A DNA stretch of 64,000 nt from NCBI GenBank assembly GCA_030682575.1, contig JAUXNX010000001.1, positions 124,001-188,000 of the forward strand, in the 5' to 3' direction. This DNA comes from Gammaproteobacteria bacterium. GTDB lineage: Bacteria > Pseudomonadota > Gammaproteobacteria > Pseudomonadales > Pseudohongiellaceae. The notes under the pieces are model-generated. The model made no database searches, was not told the origin of the DNA, and worked only from the letters and a program-made list of their open reading frames with translations. This document shows, piece after piece, positions 54,575-63,258 of the stretch. Position numbers and translations under genes: made by a program. Each line of letters opens with the position of its first letter. The first letter of the stretch is position 1.

Positions 54575-57500
54575 CTACTTCTTGTTGACGGTGTTGGACG
54601 CCAGATCCTCAAGCATTCTTAACTGCGAAGAGAGGAAATCTGCGGTAGTGTTGAATCGCGAGATGATCAGATCATTCGCCAGAAACGAGCTGCGCAGTCT
54701 CTCCTCGGAACGAGCGATACGCGCATCCAGCGCCACGCGTTTTTCCGCAATCACCGCCAATTCCTTGTTCAGCGCATCGGTGCGATTGCTGAGCAATCCG
54801 TTATTGCCAAGGTAGCTGTCCATCAGCGTCGCCAGTCTGTCCGCAACACCTCGAACGAATGAAACTGAGCCACGCTTGCCCAGTGCTCCGCCAGTGACGC
54901 GCACACGTATCCCACTGGCGTCATCTGGTTCGCCACTGGCATTGGTGCCGGTTCTGCCCAGAGCACCCGCCCCAGCGGTAAACCCGAAGATGGCCGATGC
55001 ATTGCCCTGCAGATCGACAATCTGCACCTTTGAGGTTGTGCCTGTGGTATTGGAAATGATTCCGAACCCCCCACTGTTCTCGTCGTACTGCACCACGACG
55101 CCGACGCCAGCGGCTATGAGTGCGGGGTTGTTGTTGATCGCGGTTTGCATGGCAATAGCCACAGCACCTGGATCGGTATTGCCAATCATCCCCAGTGTGA
55201 TATTGCTGGAAATGATGCCGTCAACAGCCACCCGGAACGTGTCGCTCGGTGTACTTGTGGAAAGGTTGCCGTGTGCCGTGTTGAGATAGAAGCCCGGAGC
55301 CGCTGGCGTATTGCCCGTAGCTGCCACCAGCATCTGGCCAATGCCAGTCGCAGCGAGGCCATTGATCTTGCCGGCAACGTCCACACCGGCTGTCGATGGA
55401 TTGGCAGCGCCGTTGCCGACAAAAAGACCCAGTTTGCTGGCAGCTCCCGCCGTGGTGTTGCCGACGCTCAGCGTATCTGCGTTACTGCCGGTGCTGAACA
55501 CCAGTCGACCCAGTTGGGTCTGTGCATTGTAACTGTAACTGACGAGGATCTCCGGTACGTCCAGATTCAGGAATAATGGATCGGCATCGATCTGTGCCTT
55601 GATTGCAGTAATCAGATCGTCAGGCGAGTTGTAGGTCTGCGGGTTATCGGCATCCCCGTGAAGCATTATCAACGCTGTGCTCTCACCGTTGATGGTAATG
55701 CTGAACGAAGTCTCACTGTTGATCTCGACCGGTGTCGTGAAATTTTCCGCACTGTTACCCGTCGCCGTGGCAAGTCCTGAGAGTTGGTTAGCTTGAAAAC
55801 TTCCCTGACCTGGCAGTACAAAACCAAAAGTATCGGCAACATTCGCATCCGTTGCCGCGAAGACTACCCGCGAACTTGAACCATATAGACTGGAACTGAT
55901 GTTGAGGCGCCCCTGCGCGGCATCATAGGTCACGGACACCGACTGATTCGCCAACAACAAAGTCTGACTGGCGTTGATCTGCATCTGGATGTGTTCTGCC
56001 AGTTCTTCGGCGCTTCCATAGGTGCCATTTGTCAGTGTCACTGCCACCGACAAATCGTTTATCTCAATGGTGAATTCATTGTTGTCATTATCAATGGCGA
56101 TATTGCCATCGCTGAGCGAATCAACAATCGCACCCTGATAACTGCCTACTGTTGCCAGCCGGGTGATCTCCAGATCATAGCTGCCAGGCTTGGTCTGAGA
56201 GTTGGTACTGATGTAGGTGATCTGCGGATCTGTGGTGCTGCCAGCATTGGCAAACAACGACAGCACTGCGCTGGTATTCTCGGTAAATGCCTTGCTGAAC
56301 TTTACGGAGTCGAACTGCAGAAGGTAGCCCTGATTCTGATCCGTGGTAATACCAACATCGGACAAGGTACGAATACTGCCATTCAGTCCTTCCACCGAGG
56401 TACGCAGTAACCGACTGATTTCGGCGCCAATGAAACGCATGGTCGAATCACCTGTCAGAAGACTCGCCTTGCCAACTTCATCAGTCCCTGGCACATATTT
56501 CGTCAGCTCATTCGACAGAGCCTTGAGATCGTTGTAAGCATCGACAAAGGTCTGCACCTTGGCGATCATATTCGCGGGGTCCTTGTCGATTGTCAGCGTT
56601 ACCGGGCCTGTTGTCACACCTTTTAGATTGAGAGTTGTGCCGGGGATAACACCGACCACGAGATTGCTGCTGCGCGTCACTGACACACCATTCACACTGA
56701 ATTCGGCGTTCTGTGCGCTCATCGTCTGAGACATGCGCACGGAACCACTCACTGCTCCTTCAGCGGTGTTCAGTCCGAATCCATCCAGTCCATTAGCCAC
56801 TGCATCGGTCAGGCCAAGTTCAATTGAACCTGCAGTGCCGGTAACATCCACATCAGTGATCTCGATGCCAGCAGATGTCCCTGTGGCAGTACGCGTCAAC
56901 ATCAGCTCATTGTCATTATTCAAACTCGCCGTCACGTCATCGTCGATGCCCGCATCAATGAAAGCCAGATTCAGCAGATCCACTGTCTCCTGCCGGTTCG
57001 CCGAAGCCGTGTTGAGCAGAATTGCGTGAGCGGGGGCGCCATCGATCGAGATGCTGAACGTGGCATTGTTGACAGAAAAATCGAATCCATCGGCAAGCAC
57101 GGTGGAACCCGTCAGAGCCGCACTGGCGCCATCCCTCTGCACGTTCAATGTGGTTCCGAAGCCCGTGGCAGCAGTGCGAAACTTAAGCACATTGTCGGCA
57201 CCATCAGCAATTACAGAACCAGCCGCAAACCCGTTGTCCACAAGCTGAACATTCAATGCTGCCTGCACAGCGGCCAGGGTTTTCTCTGCGGTGTCAATCT
57301 GTGGATCTGATGCGACCACAATCTCCATCGCAGTGCCGTTGTAGCTCAATCGAAATGCCCTGCTCTGGGTGTCAAGTCCGGCGCCAGAAGAGATATCCGT
57401 GGAGCCCGTATCGGTTACCGCGTTGAGCGTTGCCGTTTCGCTCGCAAGATTATAATTCAATGCACGCAGTCCAGAAGCGCCAGTTGCCACAAGTTCAATG

Positions 57501-58111
57501 CCTTGATTCTTGCCGCTGGCCTTGGCACTGAACAGCAGTCTGTAGCCATTGCCGTCATCGACAATACTGGCCTGCACTCCGAAGTTCGCAGCATTGACTG
57601 CATCGCGTATGCCGGACAATGTGTTATTCGCGGAGGTGATCGTGATATTTCTAGATTGCACATCCGGATTGACTGTAAAACCCTCGTACTCATTTCCCAG
57701 CCAGAACGCTGTAGTGCCGAATCGGAAGGTCAGTACCCCGGTACCCAGCGCTTCGTTCACTGATGCGTAATTGCCACTGGCAATCGAGTGCGGTTGCGCC
57801 AGTTGCGTGACGGATACGCTGTAGTTGCCAGGCACCGCAAGGCTGCTCGCCGTAGCTGTCAAGTGGCTGTCACTGGAGGAGGTTGCGCGACTGGCGTTGA
57901 AAGTCGATGGCAGTGTCAGCGACGTCAATGACGTATCGAATTTGGACAACACACTTCGCAGTTCGCCGTATGCCGAAATCTTCGCATCCGCCACGGCCTC
58001 ATACAGATCAAGGCGCTTGGCTACCGGCGCACGTTCTGCTTCGATCAACTGCTCCAGTAGTTTGCTGGTCAGAAGATTCGAACCGATACCCAGTGATTGT
58101 ATACTTGCCAT
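54575..58111 (-). CDS. fliD: Giant flagellar filament cap protein FliD
   Basis: Caps the filament tip and folds incoming flagellin. It has 1178 aa, against about 470 in E. coli. ATG 58111 (MASIQSLGIGSNLLTSKLLE) has GAGG seven bases upstream. FliD_N is about 1-110. A first beta-rich insertion (about 140-455) has flagellin-IN-like repeats. The FliD_C core starts near NAEFSVNGVSVTRSSNLVVG (468 onward). A second insertion (about 640-1060) opens with a FliD_N-like piece (GSYDLEITRLATVGSYQGA) and holds three roughly 90-residue repeats near 680-765, 800-895 and 955-1045. A C-terminal coiled coil (about 1085-1165) ends it. KVQIVDLQGNASAIFGF (1028-1044) closely resembles flagellin [17 protein letters not shown]. 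Confidence 0.95.
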   Translation of the reverse strand: MASIQSLGIGSNLLTSKLLEQLIEAERAPVAKRLDLYEAVADAKISAYGELRSVLSKFDTSLTSLTLPSTFNASRATSSSDSHLTATASSLAVPGNYSVSVTQLAQPHSIASGNYASVNEALGTGVLTFRFGTTAFWLGNEYEGFTVNPDVQSRNITITSANNTLSGIRDAVNAANFGVQASIVDDGNGYRLLFSAKASGKNQGIELVATGASGLRALNYNLASETATLNAVTDTGSTDISSGAGLDTQSRAFRLSYNGTAMEIVVASDPQIDTAEKTLAAVQAALNVQLVDNGFAAGSVIADGADNVLKFRTAATGFGTTLNVQRDGASAALTGSTVLADGFDFSVNNATFSISIDGAPAHAILLNTASANRQETVDLLNLAFIDAGIDDDVTASLNNDNELMLTRTATGTSAGIEITDVDVTGTAGSIELGLTDAVANGLDGFGLNTAEGAVSGSVRMSQTMSAQNAEFSVNGVSVTRSSNLVVGVIPGTTLNLKGVTTGPVTLTIDKDPANMIAKVQTFVDAYNDLKALSNELTKYVPGTDEVGKASLLTGDSTMRFIGAEISRLLRTSVEGLNGSIRTLSDVGITTDQNQGYLLQFDSVKFSKAFTENTSAVLSLFANAGSTTDPQITYISTNSQTKPGSYDLEITRLATVGSYQGAIVDSLSDGNIAIDNDNNEFTIEINDLSVAVTLTNGTYGSAEELAEHIQMQINASQTLLLANQSVSVTYDAAQGRLNISSSLYGSSSRVVFAATDANVADTFGFVLPGQGSFQANQLSGLATATGNSAENFTTPVEINSETSFSITINGESTALIMLHGDADNPQTYNSPDDLITAIKAQIDADPLFLNLDVPEILVSYSYNAQTQLGRLVFSTGSNADTLSVGNTTAGAASKLGLFVGNGAANPSTAGVDVAGKINGLAATGIGQMLVAATGNTPAAPGFYLNTAHGNLSTSTPSDTFRVAVDGIISSNITLGMIGNTDPGAVAIAMQTAINNNPALIAAGVGVVVQYDENSGGFGIISNTTGTTSKVQIVDLQGNASAIFGFTAGAGALGRTGTNASGEPDDASGIRVRVTGGALGKRGSVSFVRGVADRLATLMDSYLGNNGLLSNRTDALNKELAVIAEKRVALDARIARSEERLRSSFLANDLIISRFNTTADFLSSQLRMLEDLASNTVNKK

Positions 58112-58435
58112 AAACTGCCTCACGGAAATGCCTGCAGATCCGCTCAATCATCGGAACTTGCCTCTTGCTTCCAAGACGTTATTCAATTTGTATGCCAGTA
58201 GCGCGATGCGCAGGGGGTTTACACAGAAACACAGCCTGTGCAGACACCAACAGCATTTATATCGTCACGGACGTGAGACTCTTGACAGGCGGAGAAGAGC
58301 CAGAAGCTGCCGCAGGGGCAAATAATTGCCGCCGTGCTGGTTAGAAAAAATTGGCAATAAATCGTGGTCAAATAAATCGGGGTCAGAGCAACTTCAATTA
58401 AAGTTGCTCTGACCCCGATTTATTGTGGCTCCAAT
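58112..58435. other. flaG-fliD intergenic region
   Basis: 324 bases holding the 54-base palindrome at 58371-58424, its half copy just upstream, and the fliD leader. A partial sigma-54-like match on the minus strand (CTGGCATACAAATTGAA, 58198-58182) keeps the -24 GG but has GA in place of the -12 GC, so it is not called as a promoter. Confidence 0.5.
58371..58424. repeat. Perfect palindrome (24-bp arms), REP/RAYT-type candidate
   Basis: Left arm 58371-58394 (AATAAATCGGGGTCAGAGCA then ACTT), six-base loop CAATTA, and right arm 58401-58424 its exact reverse complement. Immediately before it, 58356-58370 reads AATAAATCGTGGTCA, a one-mismatch copy of the first 15 bases of the arm. From memory, GGGGTCAGAG palindromes are dispersed repeats in gammaproteobacteria tied to REP-associated transposases. 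It is also able to stop or stabilise transcripts between flaG and fliD. Confidence 0.8.
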
Positions 58436-58933
58436 TCAGACCTGAGCAGTAAAAAGTGACAAAGGCTCCTGAGTATCCAGTTTCTTCGCCATCTCCACGG
58501 CCTCCTTGCCACCGAACTGCCTCACCAGTTTTCTTGAGGCCCTGTCCACTACCGTTACAGAGGGTTCAGCACCTCCTGCGGTAATCCCGAAAATAATGTC
58601 CCGTTGTACTGTCTGCACGTAGTCATTGAGTTTCGCTACTGCTGCTTCAAGTTGTCGTTCACTGGTTTGTGTGGCTGTTGATTGCTCGGTTACACCAGCT
58701 TTCAGAGAAGAAAAATCGTCCAGCACATCCCCCTCGTATACTCTCTCTTCTGCAGGGAACTCGTCATGCCGACTTTGATCATGAACATCGTCTTCATGTC
58801 TGCTTTCTTCGTCCTCCGAAGAAGAGTAGAAAGAACCGGAGTTACTTCCTTCGTTGTTGGCCTTTTCTAATGATTTAACTTTTTTTGGGCCAGCAGTCGC
58901 ATGGATGAATCGTGTAATACTGATTTCACTCAC
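58436..58933 (-). CDS. flaG: FlaG family flagellar protein
   Basis: 165 aa from a GTG (58933) with GGAGG five bases upstream; a TTG four codons earlier is less likely. The N-terminal half is Ser/Glu/Asp/His-rich and probably disordered (SFYSSSEDEESRHEDDVHDQ). The C-terminal half carries the FlaG core VAKLNDYVQTVQRDIIFGI and PSVTVVDRASRKLVRQF. In other bacteria FlaG affects filament length. Between fliC and fliD, as in Pseudomonas. Confidence 0.9.
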   Translation of the reverse strand: MSEISITRFIHATAGPKKVKSLEKANNEGSNSGSFYSSSEDEESRHEDDVHDQSRHDEFPAEERVYEGDVLDDFSSLKAGVTEQSTATQTSERQLEAAVAKLNDYVQTVQRDIIFGITAGGAEPSVTVVDRASRKLVRQFGGKEAVEMAKKLDTQEPLSLFTAQV

Positions 58934-59002
58934 GGTTGCCTCCAAAACAAGTTTTGATATTTACATTGATACTTACTTTGACATTATCAACCAGCAGAAA
59001 GT

Positions 59003-59052
59003 AAAAAATCCGCCTCGAATTCCGAGCCCTGAAGGCTCGGAACCGGGGCGGA
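59003..59052 (-). terminator. Rho-independent terminator of fliC
   Basis: On the minus strand, directly after the flagellin stop: inner stem CCGAGCC-TTCA-GGGCTCGG, enclosed by an outer TCCGCC/GGCGGA stem, followed by six T residues. A very stable two-tier hairpin, expected to insulate the strongly expressed flagellin from flaG and fliD. Confidence 0.85.
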
Positions 59053-59061
59053 ATCAACCTG

Positions 59062-62000
59062 CTACTGCAGTAAAGACAGAACTTGCTGTGGTGCTGCGTT
59101 CGCTTGCGACAGGATCGAGATACCAGCCTGCTGGAGAACCTGGCTTCTTGACAGAGCCGCCGCTTCAGCAGCGAAGTCCGCATCAAGAATTCGAGAGTTT
59201 GCAGCGGACAGGTTTTCAGATGTCAGCGCCAGGTTCGACACTGTAGTCTCAAAACGGTTCTGGATCGCACCGAGGTCGGCTCGTGCACTGTTCACTGAGT
59301 TCAGTGCATTATCAATCGCAGCCAGCGCAGAGTTGGCGCCTTCCTGCGTAGAGATGTCCACTTCGTTCAGGAACTGACCAGAAACTGCACCGCCGAAGCT
59401 GCCTTGTTGCAGACCGAGACTTTCCAGCGCTGCGTTGCCGTTGGTGCCGCCAGAGACAGAGATAGAACCTGCAGCTTTCAACGACACTGTTGAGTACGTT
59501 GTGGTTGCGTCTGCGTTCGCTCTTGCCAGACCAGTTGCTCCGCCATCAGTGAAGTCACTGGAGGAAACACCTGCACCAGCCAGACCAAAGTTACCCGCAG
59601 TGATACTGCCACCGTTGGTATCCAGAGCCATTACAATGTTGCGACCATCGGCTGCACTCAGCGTGAGGCTGGTACCATTGTCCTGCGCAACCACACCAGT
59701 CTGACCACTGACTGCATTGATCTGGTTGACCGCGAATGTGCGGTTGGCGTCAGCACTGTCCTGTACTGTCATGCTGATTTCGATACCGTTCAGGTAGAGA
59801 CTGCCGCTGTTACCAGCAGTGCCTGCCGTCGCAGCAGAAGTACCAACAGTTGTCGTCGCATTCACAGTCGCAGTCACACCAGTAGAACCTTTGGAGGCAT
59901 TGATGGCGGCCGCTACGGCGATGCCTGAAGCCGCTTTGCTGCTCGATGCTGCGCCAGAGTACGATGCAGTATCATCTGCTGCGCTGCCTGCGCGAATCGA
60001 CACTCCGTTGATAGACACATCACCAGAAGACAAGTCGCTGTAACCTGCCGCTCCTGCTGCTGCACCTGTACCGGACGACGCTGCCAATTTCAGTTCTGCC
60101 GATGCGTTGCCTGCAAGGTTGGCGATCTGCACTGAGCTGGAAGAACCGGTAGAGTCAGATGTGATCACCAGCTCGCCGTCGTCATTGATTGAGGCAGTAG
60201 CACCAGTCAACTGACCATTGATCTCGGCAAGCAAATCGTCGGCATCAGCCACGTTGGCGTTGACGTTGACACTCTGCACCAGGCCGCCATCCACGTACAC
60301 ATCAAAGGTTGCGTTGGTCGCACCGGCACCCACAACACCCGTATCGGTAGCACCTTCACCGATACCCAGGGCCAGCACGGAACTGACAGAACCGCCCGCA
60401 TCCGTGAATGTCGCGGTCGCGGCACCATTGGCATCCTCTGTGAACACGAGTTGATTACTCTGGTTCAGTGTTGCCGTGAAGCCGGAGCCACTGATTGCTG
60501 TGTTGATATCAGCAAGCAGCGCTGCGTTGCCAGCACCCGCCGTGCCACCGTGCGCTGCATCTGTATAGTCCTGATCCAGCGTGACCACATCGGCACCGCC
60601 ATCTGTGCTGGTGAAGGTGAACGCGATGTCGTTTGCAGCGGTACCGGAAGTTGAACCGTTGGACAGGCCCAGGATTGCTCCACCAGCCAGGCTTCCGCCA
60701 ATGTTGCCAACCTGAACAGAACTGGCCGTCCCGGTAGTTGCGGATGTGATCGTGAGGAAACCATCGTCATCCACGCTGGCAGTTGCACCTACCAGTTGGC
60801 CATTGATCGCCGTCAGCAGATCACCCTGGTTCCCGATGTTGGTGCTGAGAGTAACTGTCTGGGCGGCGCCACCGTCAACGGTCACATCGAAAGTGCCGAT
60901 TGCAGTTTCAGCCGTACCGACTGCCGTGTCGTTCAGAGCAGTGAAACCGAATACAGCAGCTGAGTCTTGATCACCGAATTGACCCGTGAAGATGACAGTA
61001 GCGTCAGATGCAGTGTCCTGAGTGAAGGTCAGTTGACCATCACCATTGATGCTGGCTGTGAAACCGGATCCAGCAAGCTGTCCGTTGATGTCGGCGACCA
61101 ATGCTGTCAAACCGTCGCCTGCACCACCGCCGTTGCTGGCATCCTGGTAATCGCCGGTCAAGCTCACATCGTAGTTGTCACCATCGACAACACTGATACG
61201 GAAGTTCATTGAGTTGGCAGCGAAATCCGAACCGGCTCCAAACGCAGTTTCGAAATCCACAGTACCTTCGAGCACTGCTGCACTGCCGTTGGCAATGAAG
61301 TTGTTCGCGAAGCCAGTCAGGTCTACGTTACCGGCAGTGTGTGCACCTGCGGTAGCAGCAGAGAAGTTGGTGCCAGTGGCGCTCAACTGCACACCACCAG
61401 TCAGGGTTGCAAGCTCTGCTGGAGTGCCGGCGCTGTAGTCAAAAGCCACGTTGGCTGCCGCAGTACCGGTGACTGCACCAGAGGTGGCTACCGTACCGGC
61501 ACCTGCTACTCGTGCAGTAGAGCTGACTGTCGCCACACCCGCAGTGTAGGTGCCCGCAACAAGACCAGAATTCGCGAGGTTGGCGCCTGCAACGGAAACT
61601 TCCTTCACGCCGCTGTTGGCAACCAGAGTATAGCCACCAGTGTCGGTACCCGCTGCCTTCAAACCAGTGCTCGCTGCAGTCAATGAACCCGTGAAGGATG
61701 TTGTGATGTTGCGACCGTCTGCAGCAACAAGGCTCACACCGAGGCTATCATCGCCACTATCTACCGCAGTAACACCAGTCAGTGAAGATTGCGCGTTGAT
61801 GGCGGATACCACAGAGGCACGCGAAGACGCTGCATCGGCAGTTGTCTGAACAGAGATTGTTGTGCCGTTAACCACCACATTGCCTGCAGTTATGGCAGCA
61901 GTCATTGAGCTGCCTGCTGCGACGTTCTTGTCAACGATCGCAGTCACGCCGGATTCAGCGGAAGAACGGTTGATTGCAGCCGCTTTGGCGATTGCACTGG

Positions 62001-62640
62001 AGCTTTGCAGAGCAGTAGAAGCAGTGTCGTCAGAAGCGCGTGATGCACCAATGGCGGCACCGTTGATCACCAGATCACCGACGCTCAATGCAGTGCTTGT
62101 TGCTGTCGCGCTGACGCCAGACTTGGAAGAAACACCCAGAGTGTCTGCAGTCAGTTTGCCGATGGAAACGCTGATGGTTTCGCCAGCGTTCGCGCCAACC
62201 TGGAAGACCGATTTGAAGCTGCCGTCCAGCAGGTTCAGGCCGTTGAAGTTGGTTTCGGCACCAGCACGCGTTACTTCTGAAATCAGTTGCTGAGCTTCTG
62301 AGTTGAGAGCCTGGCGGTCTTCAGCACTGTTGGTACCGTTGGAAGACTGCAGGGCCAGTTCACGAATACGCTGCAATGAATCAGTCATGGAGCCCAGCGC
62401 GCCTTCCGCTGTCTGCGCCAGAGACACACCGTCACCTGCATTACGTATTGCGACGTTCAGACCATTGATCTGTGATTGAAAGCGCGTGGAGATCGCCAGA
62501 CCAGCGGCGTCATCCTTTGCGCTGTTGATGCGCAGACCGGAAGACAGACGTTCGAGGGCTTTGTTGGTGCCGGCCTGTGAACTGTTCAGGTTCCGTTGAG
62601 CGTTGAGTGATGCAACGTTGGTATTGATTACTTGAGCCAT
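59062..62640 (-). CDS. fliC: Giant flagellin
   Basis: Filament subunit of 1192 aa, more than twice E. coli FliC (498). Conserved D0/D1 ends: N-terminal 1-170 ([40 protein letters not shown]) and C-terminal about 1080-1192 ([32 protein letters not shown]). The 900-residue variable part is ordered: IN-type motifs at 188-240 and 253-330, mirrored at 873-930 and 945-1025. Between them lie four beta-rich repeats in A-B-A-B order (about 479-570, 583-660, 672-760, 778-852). The B repeats share [18 protein letters not shown] and INGQL.GATAS. The region is Gly/Ala/Thr/Ser-rich. AGGAG lies nine bases before the ATG. Confidence 0.97.
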   Translation of the reverse strand: MAQVINTNVASLNAQRNLNSSQAGTNKALERLSSGLRINSAKDDAAGLAISTRFQSQINGLNVAIRNAGDGVSLAQTAEGALGSMTDSLQRIRELALQSSNGTNSAEDRQALNSEAQQLISEVTRAGAETNFNGLNLLDGSFKSVFQVGANAGETISVSIGKLTADTLGVSSKSGVSATATSTALSVGDLVINGAAIGASRASDDTASTALQSSSAIAKAAAINRSSAESGVTAIVDKNVAAGSSMTAAITAGNVVVNGTTISVQTTADAASSRASVVSAINAQSSLTGVTAVDSGDDSLGVSLVAADGRNITTSFTGSLTAASTGLKAAGTDTGGYTLVANSGVKEVSVAGANLANSGLVAGTYTAGVATVSSTARVAGAGTVATSGAVTGTAAANVAFDYSAGTPAELATLTGGVQLSATGTNFSAATAGAHTAGNVDLTGFANNFIANGSAAVLEGTVDFETAFGAGSDFAANSMNFRISVVDGDNYDVSLTGDYQDASNGGGAGDGLTALVADINGQLAGSGFTASINGDGQLTFTQDTASDATVIFTGQFGDQDSAAVFGFTALNDTAVGTAETAIGTFDVTVDGGAAQTVTLSTNIGNQGDLLTAINGQLVGATASVDDDGFLTITSATTGTASSVQVGNIGGSLAGGAILGLSNGSTSGTAANDIAFTFTSTDGGADVVTLDQDYTDAAHGGTAGAGNAALLADINTAISGSGFTATLNQSNQLVFTEDANGAATATFTDAGGSVSSVLALGIGEGATDTGVVGAGATNATFDVYVDGGLVQSVNVNANVADADDLLAEINGQLTGATASINDDGELVITSDSTGSSSSVQIANLAGNASAELKLAASSGTGAAAGAAGYSDLSSGDVSINGVSIRAGSAADDTASYSGAASSSKAASGIAVAAAINASKGSTGVTATVNATTTVGTSAATAGTAGNSGSLYLNGIEISMTVQDSADANRTFAVNQINAVSGQTGVVAQDNGTSLTLSAADGRNIVMALDTNGGSITAGNFGLAGAGVSSSDFTDGGATGLARANADATTTYSTVSLKAAGSISVSGGTNGNAALESLGLQQGSFGGAVSGQFLNEVDISTQEGANSALAAIDNALNSVNSARADLGAIQNRFETTVSNLALTSENLSAANSRILDADFAAEAAALSRSQVLQQAGISILSQANAAPQQVLSLLQ

Positions 62641-62724
62641 TCTTTGTTACTCCTGGTTGTACACGTTGAACTGAACCGCATATCGAAGAGATTTTAATCC
62701 GGTCGCCCCTATGCGTTACCAGAG

Positions 62725-62751
62725 TTAACGACATTGCAGAAAAAAGCTTTA
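62725..62751 (-). promoter_or_regulatory. Sigma-28 (FliA) promoter of fliC
   Basis: On the minus strand, TAAA (62751-62748), exactly 15 bases, then GTCGTTAA (62732-62725), six of eight matches to the GCCGATAA -10 consensus. It lies about 85 bases upstream of the flagellin ATG, giving a leader of roughly 78 bases. Class III (late) flagellar expression is expected. Confidence 0.75.
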
Positions 62752-62876
62752 GCGACAACAGATATTTTTTTACTTTGAAGTACAAGGATAATTTCCATAG
62801 TGAAAAATAATTGCTTGTTTTTATCGGCAGAGATGTTAGGTTAGCGCGCATACGCGAACATTAACAGGCGTCATCC

Positions 62877-63218
62877 ATGCCCACATACGACCATGCAGAA
62901 TTTCTCCACAGGCAGCGCCAAGAGTGGTCTGAACTAATTGATATTTCTAAAAAATTATTACAACTTTCGCAGTGCGGAAACTGGCAGCAAGTAGATGAGT
63001 TGTCACTGCATCGCGAGACGATGCTGGAGAATTTTTTCAGCAAAGGAGTTGCACAGGAATTTATAAAGTCTGTGCAAGAAGGAATAGAAGAAATTCGCAA
63101 GACAGACGAAGAAATAGTACGAATGGTTAAAAAAAATCGCACTGAGTTGGCAGACGAAATAAGCAAACTGACAATCAAGAGAAAGCACGTCAAAGACTAT
63201 ATATCGAACAGCCGCTGA
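62877..63218 (+). CDS. FliT-like flagellar chaperone
   Basis: 113 aa, all-helical, no signal. The pattern EWSELIDISKKLLQLSQCGN, WQQVDELSLHRETML, then a charged helix (IEEIRKTDEEIVRMVKKNRT) resembles FliT, which chaperones FliD and restrains FlhDC. It lies on the plus strand, divergent from fliC and convergent with flgL, whereas in Pseudomonas the fliT-like gene follows fliS. The gene is visibly AT-rich relative to its neighbours. Family call is by pattern only; FlgN or another export chaperone is possible. AGG lies nine bases before the ATG. Confidence 0.6.
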   Translation: MPTYDHAEFLHRQRQEWSELIDISKKLLQLSQCGNWQQVDELSLHRETMLENFFSKGVAQEFIKSVQEGIEEIRKTDEEIVRMVKKNRTELADEISKLTIKRKHVKDYISNSR

Positions 63219-63258
63219 AAACCTTTAGAACTATTTTCAAACCTTCACAACCAGCCCA

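Noticed and set aside
58182-58198. Sigma-54 promoter for fliD
   Set aside because: CTGGCATACAAATTGAA keeps the GG at -24 but lacks the invariant GC at -12, so not called.
59062-62640. Flagellin as a fusion of two genes or an assembly artefact
   Set aside because: The frame is continuous with intact D0/D1 at both ends, and the repeats are diverged rather than identical, so a mis-assembled duplication is unlikely.
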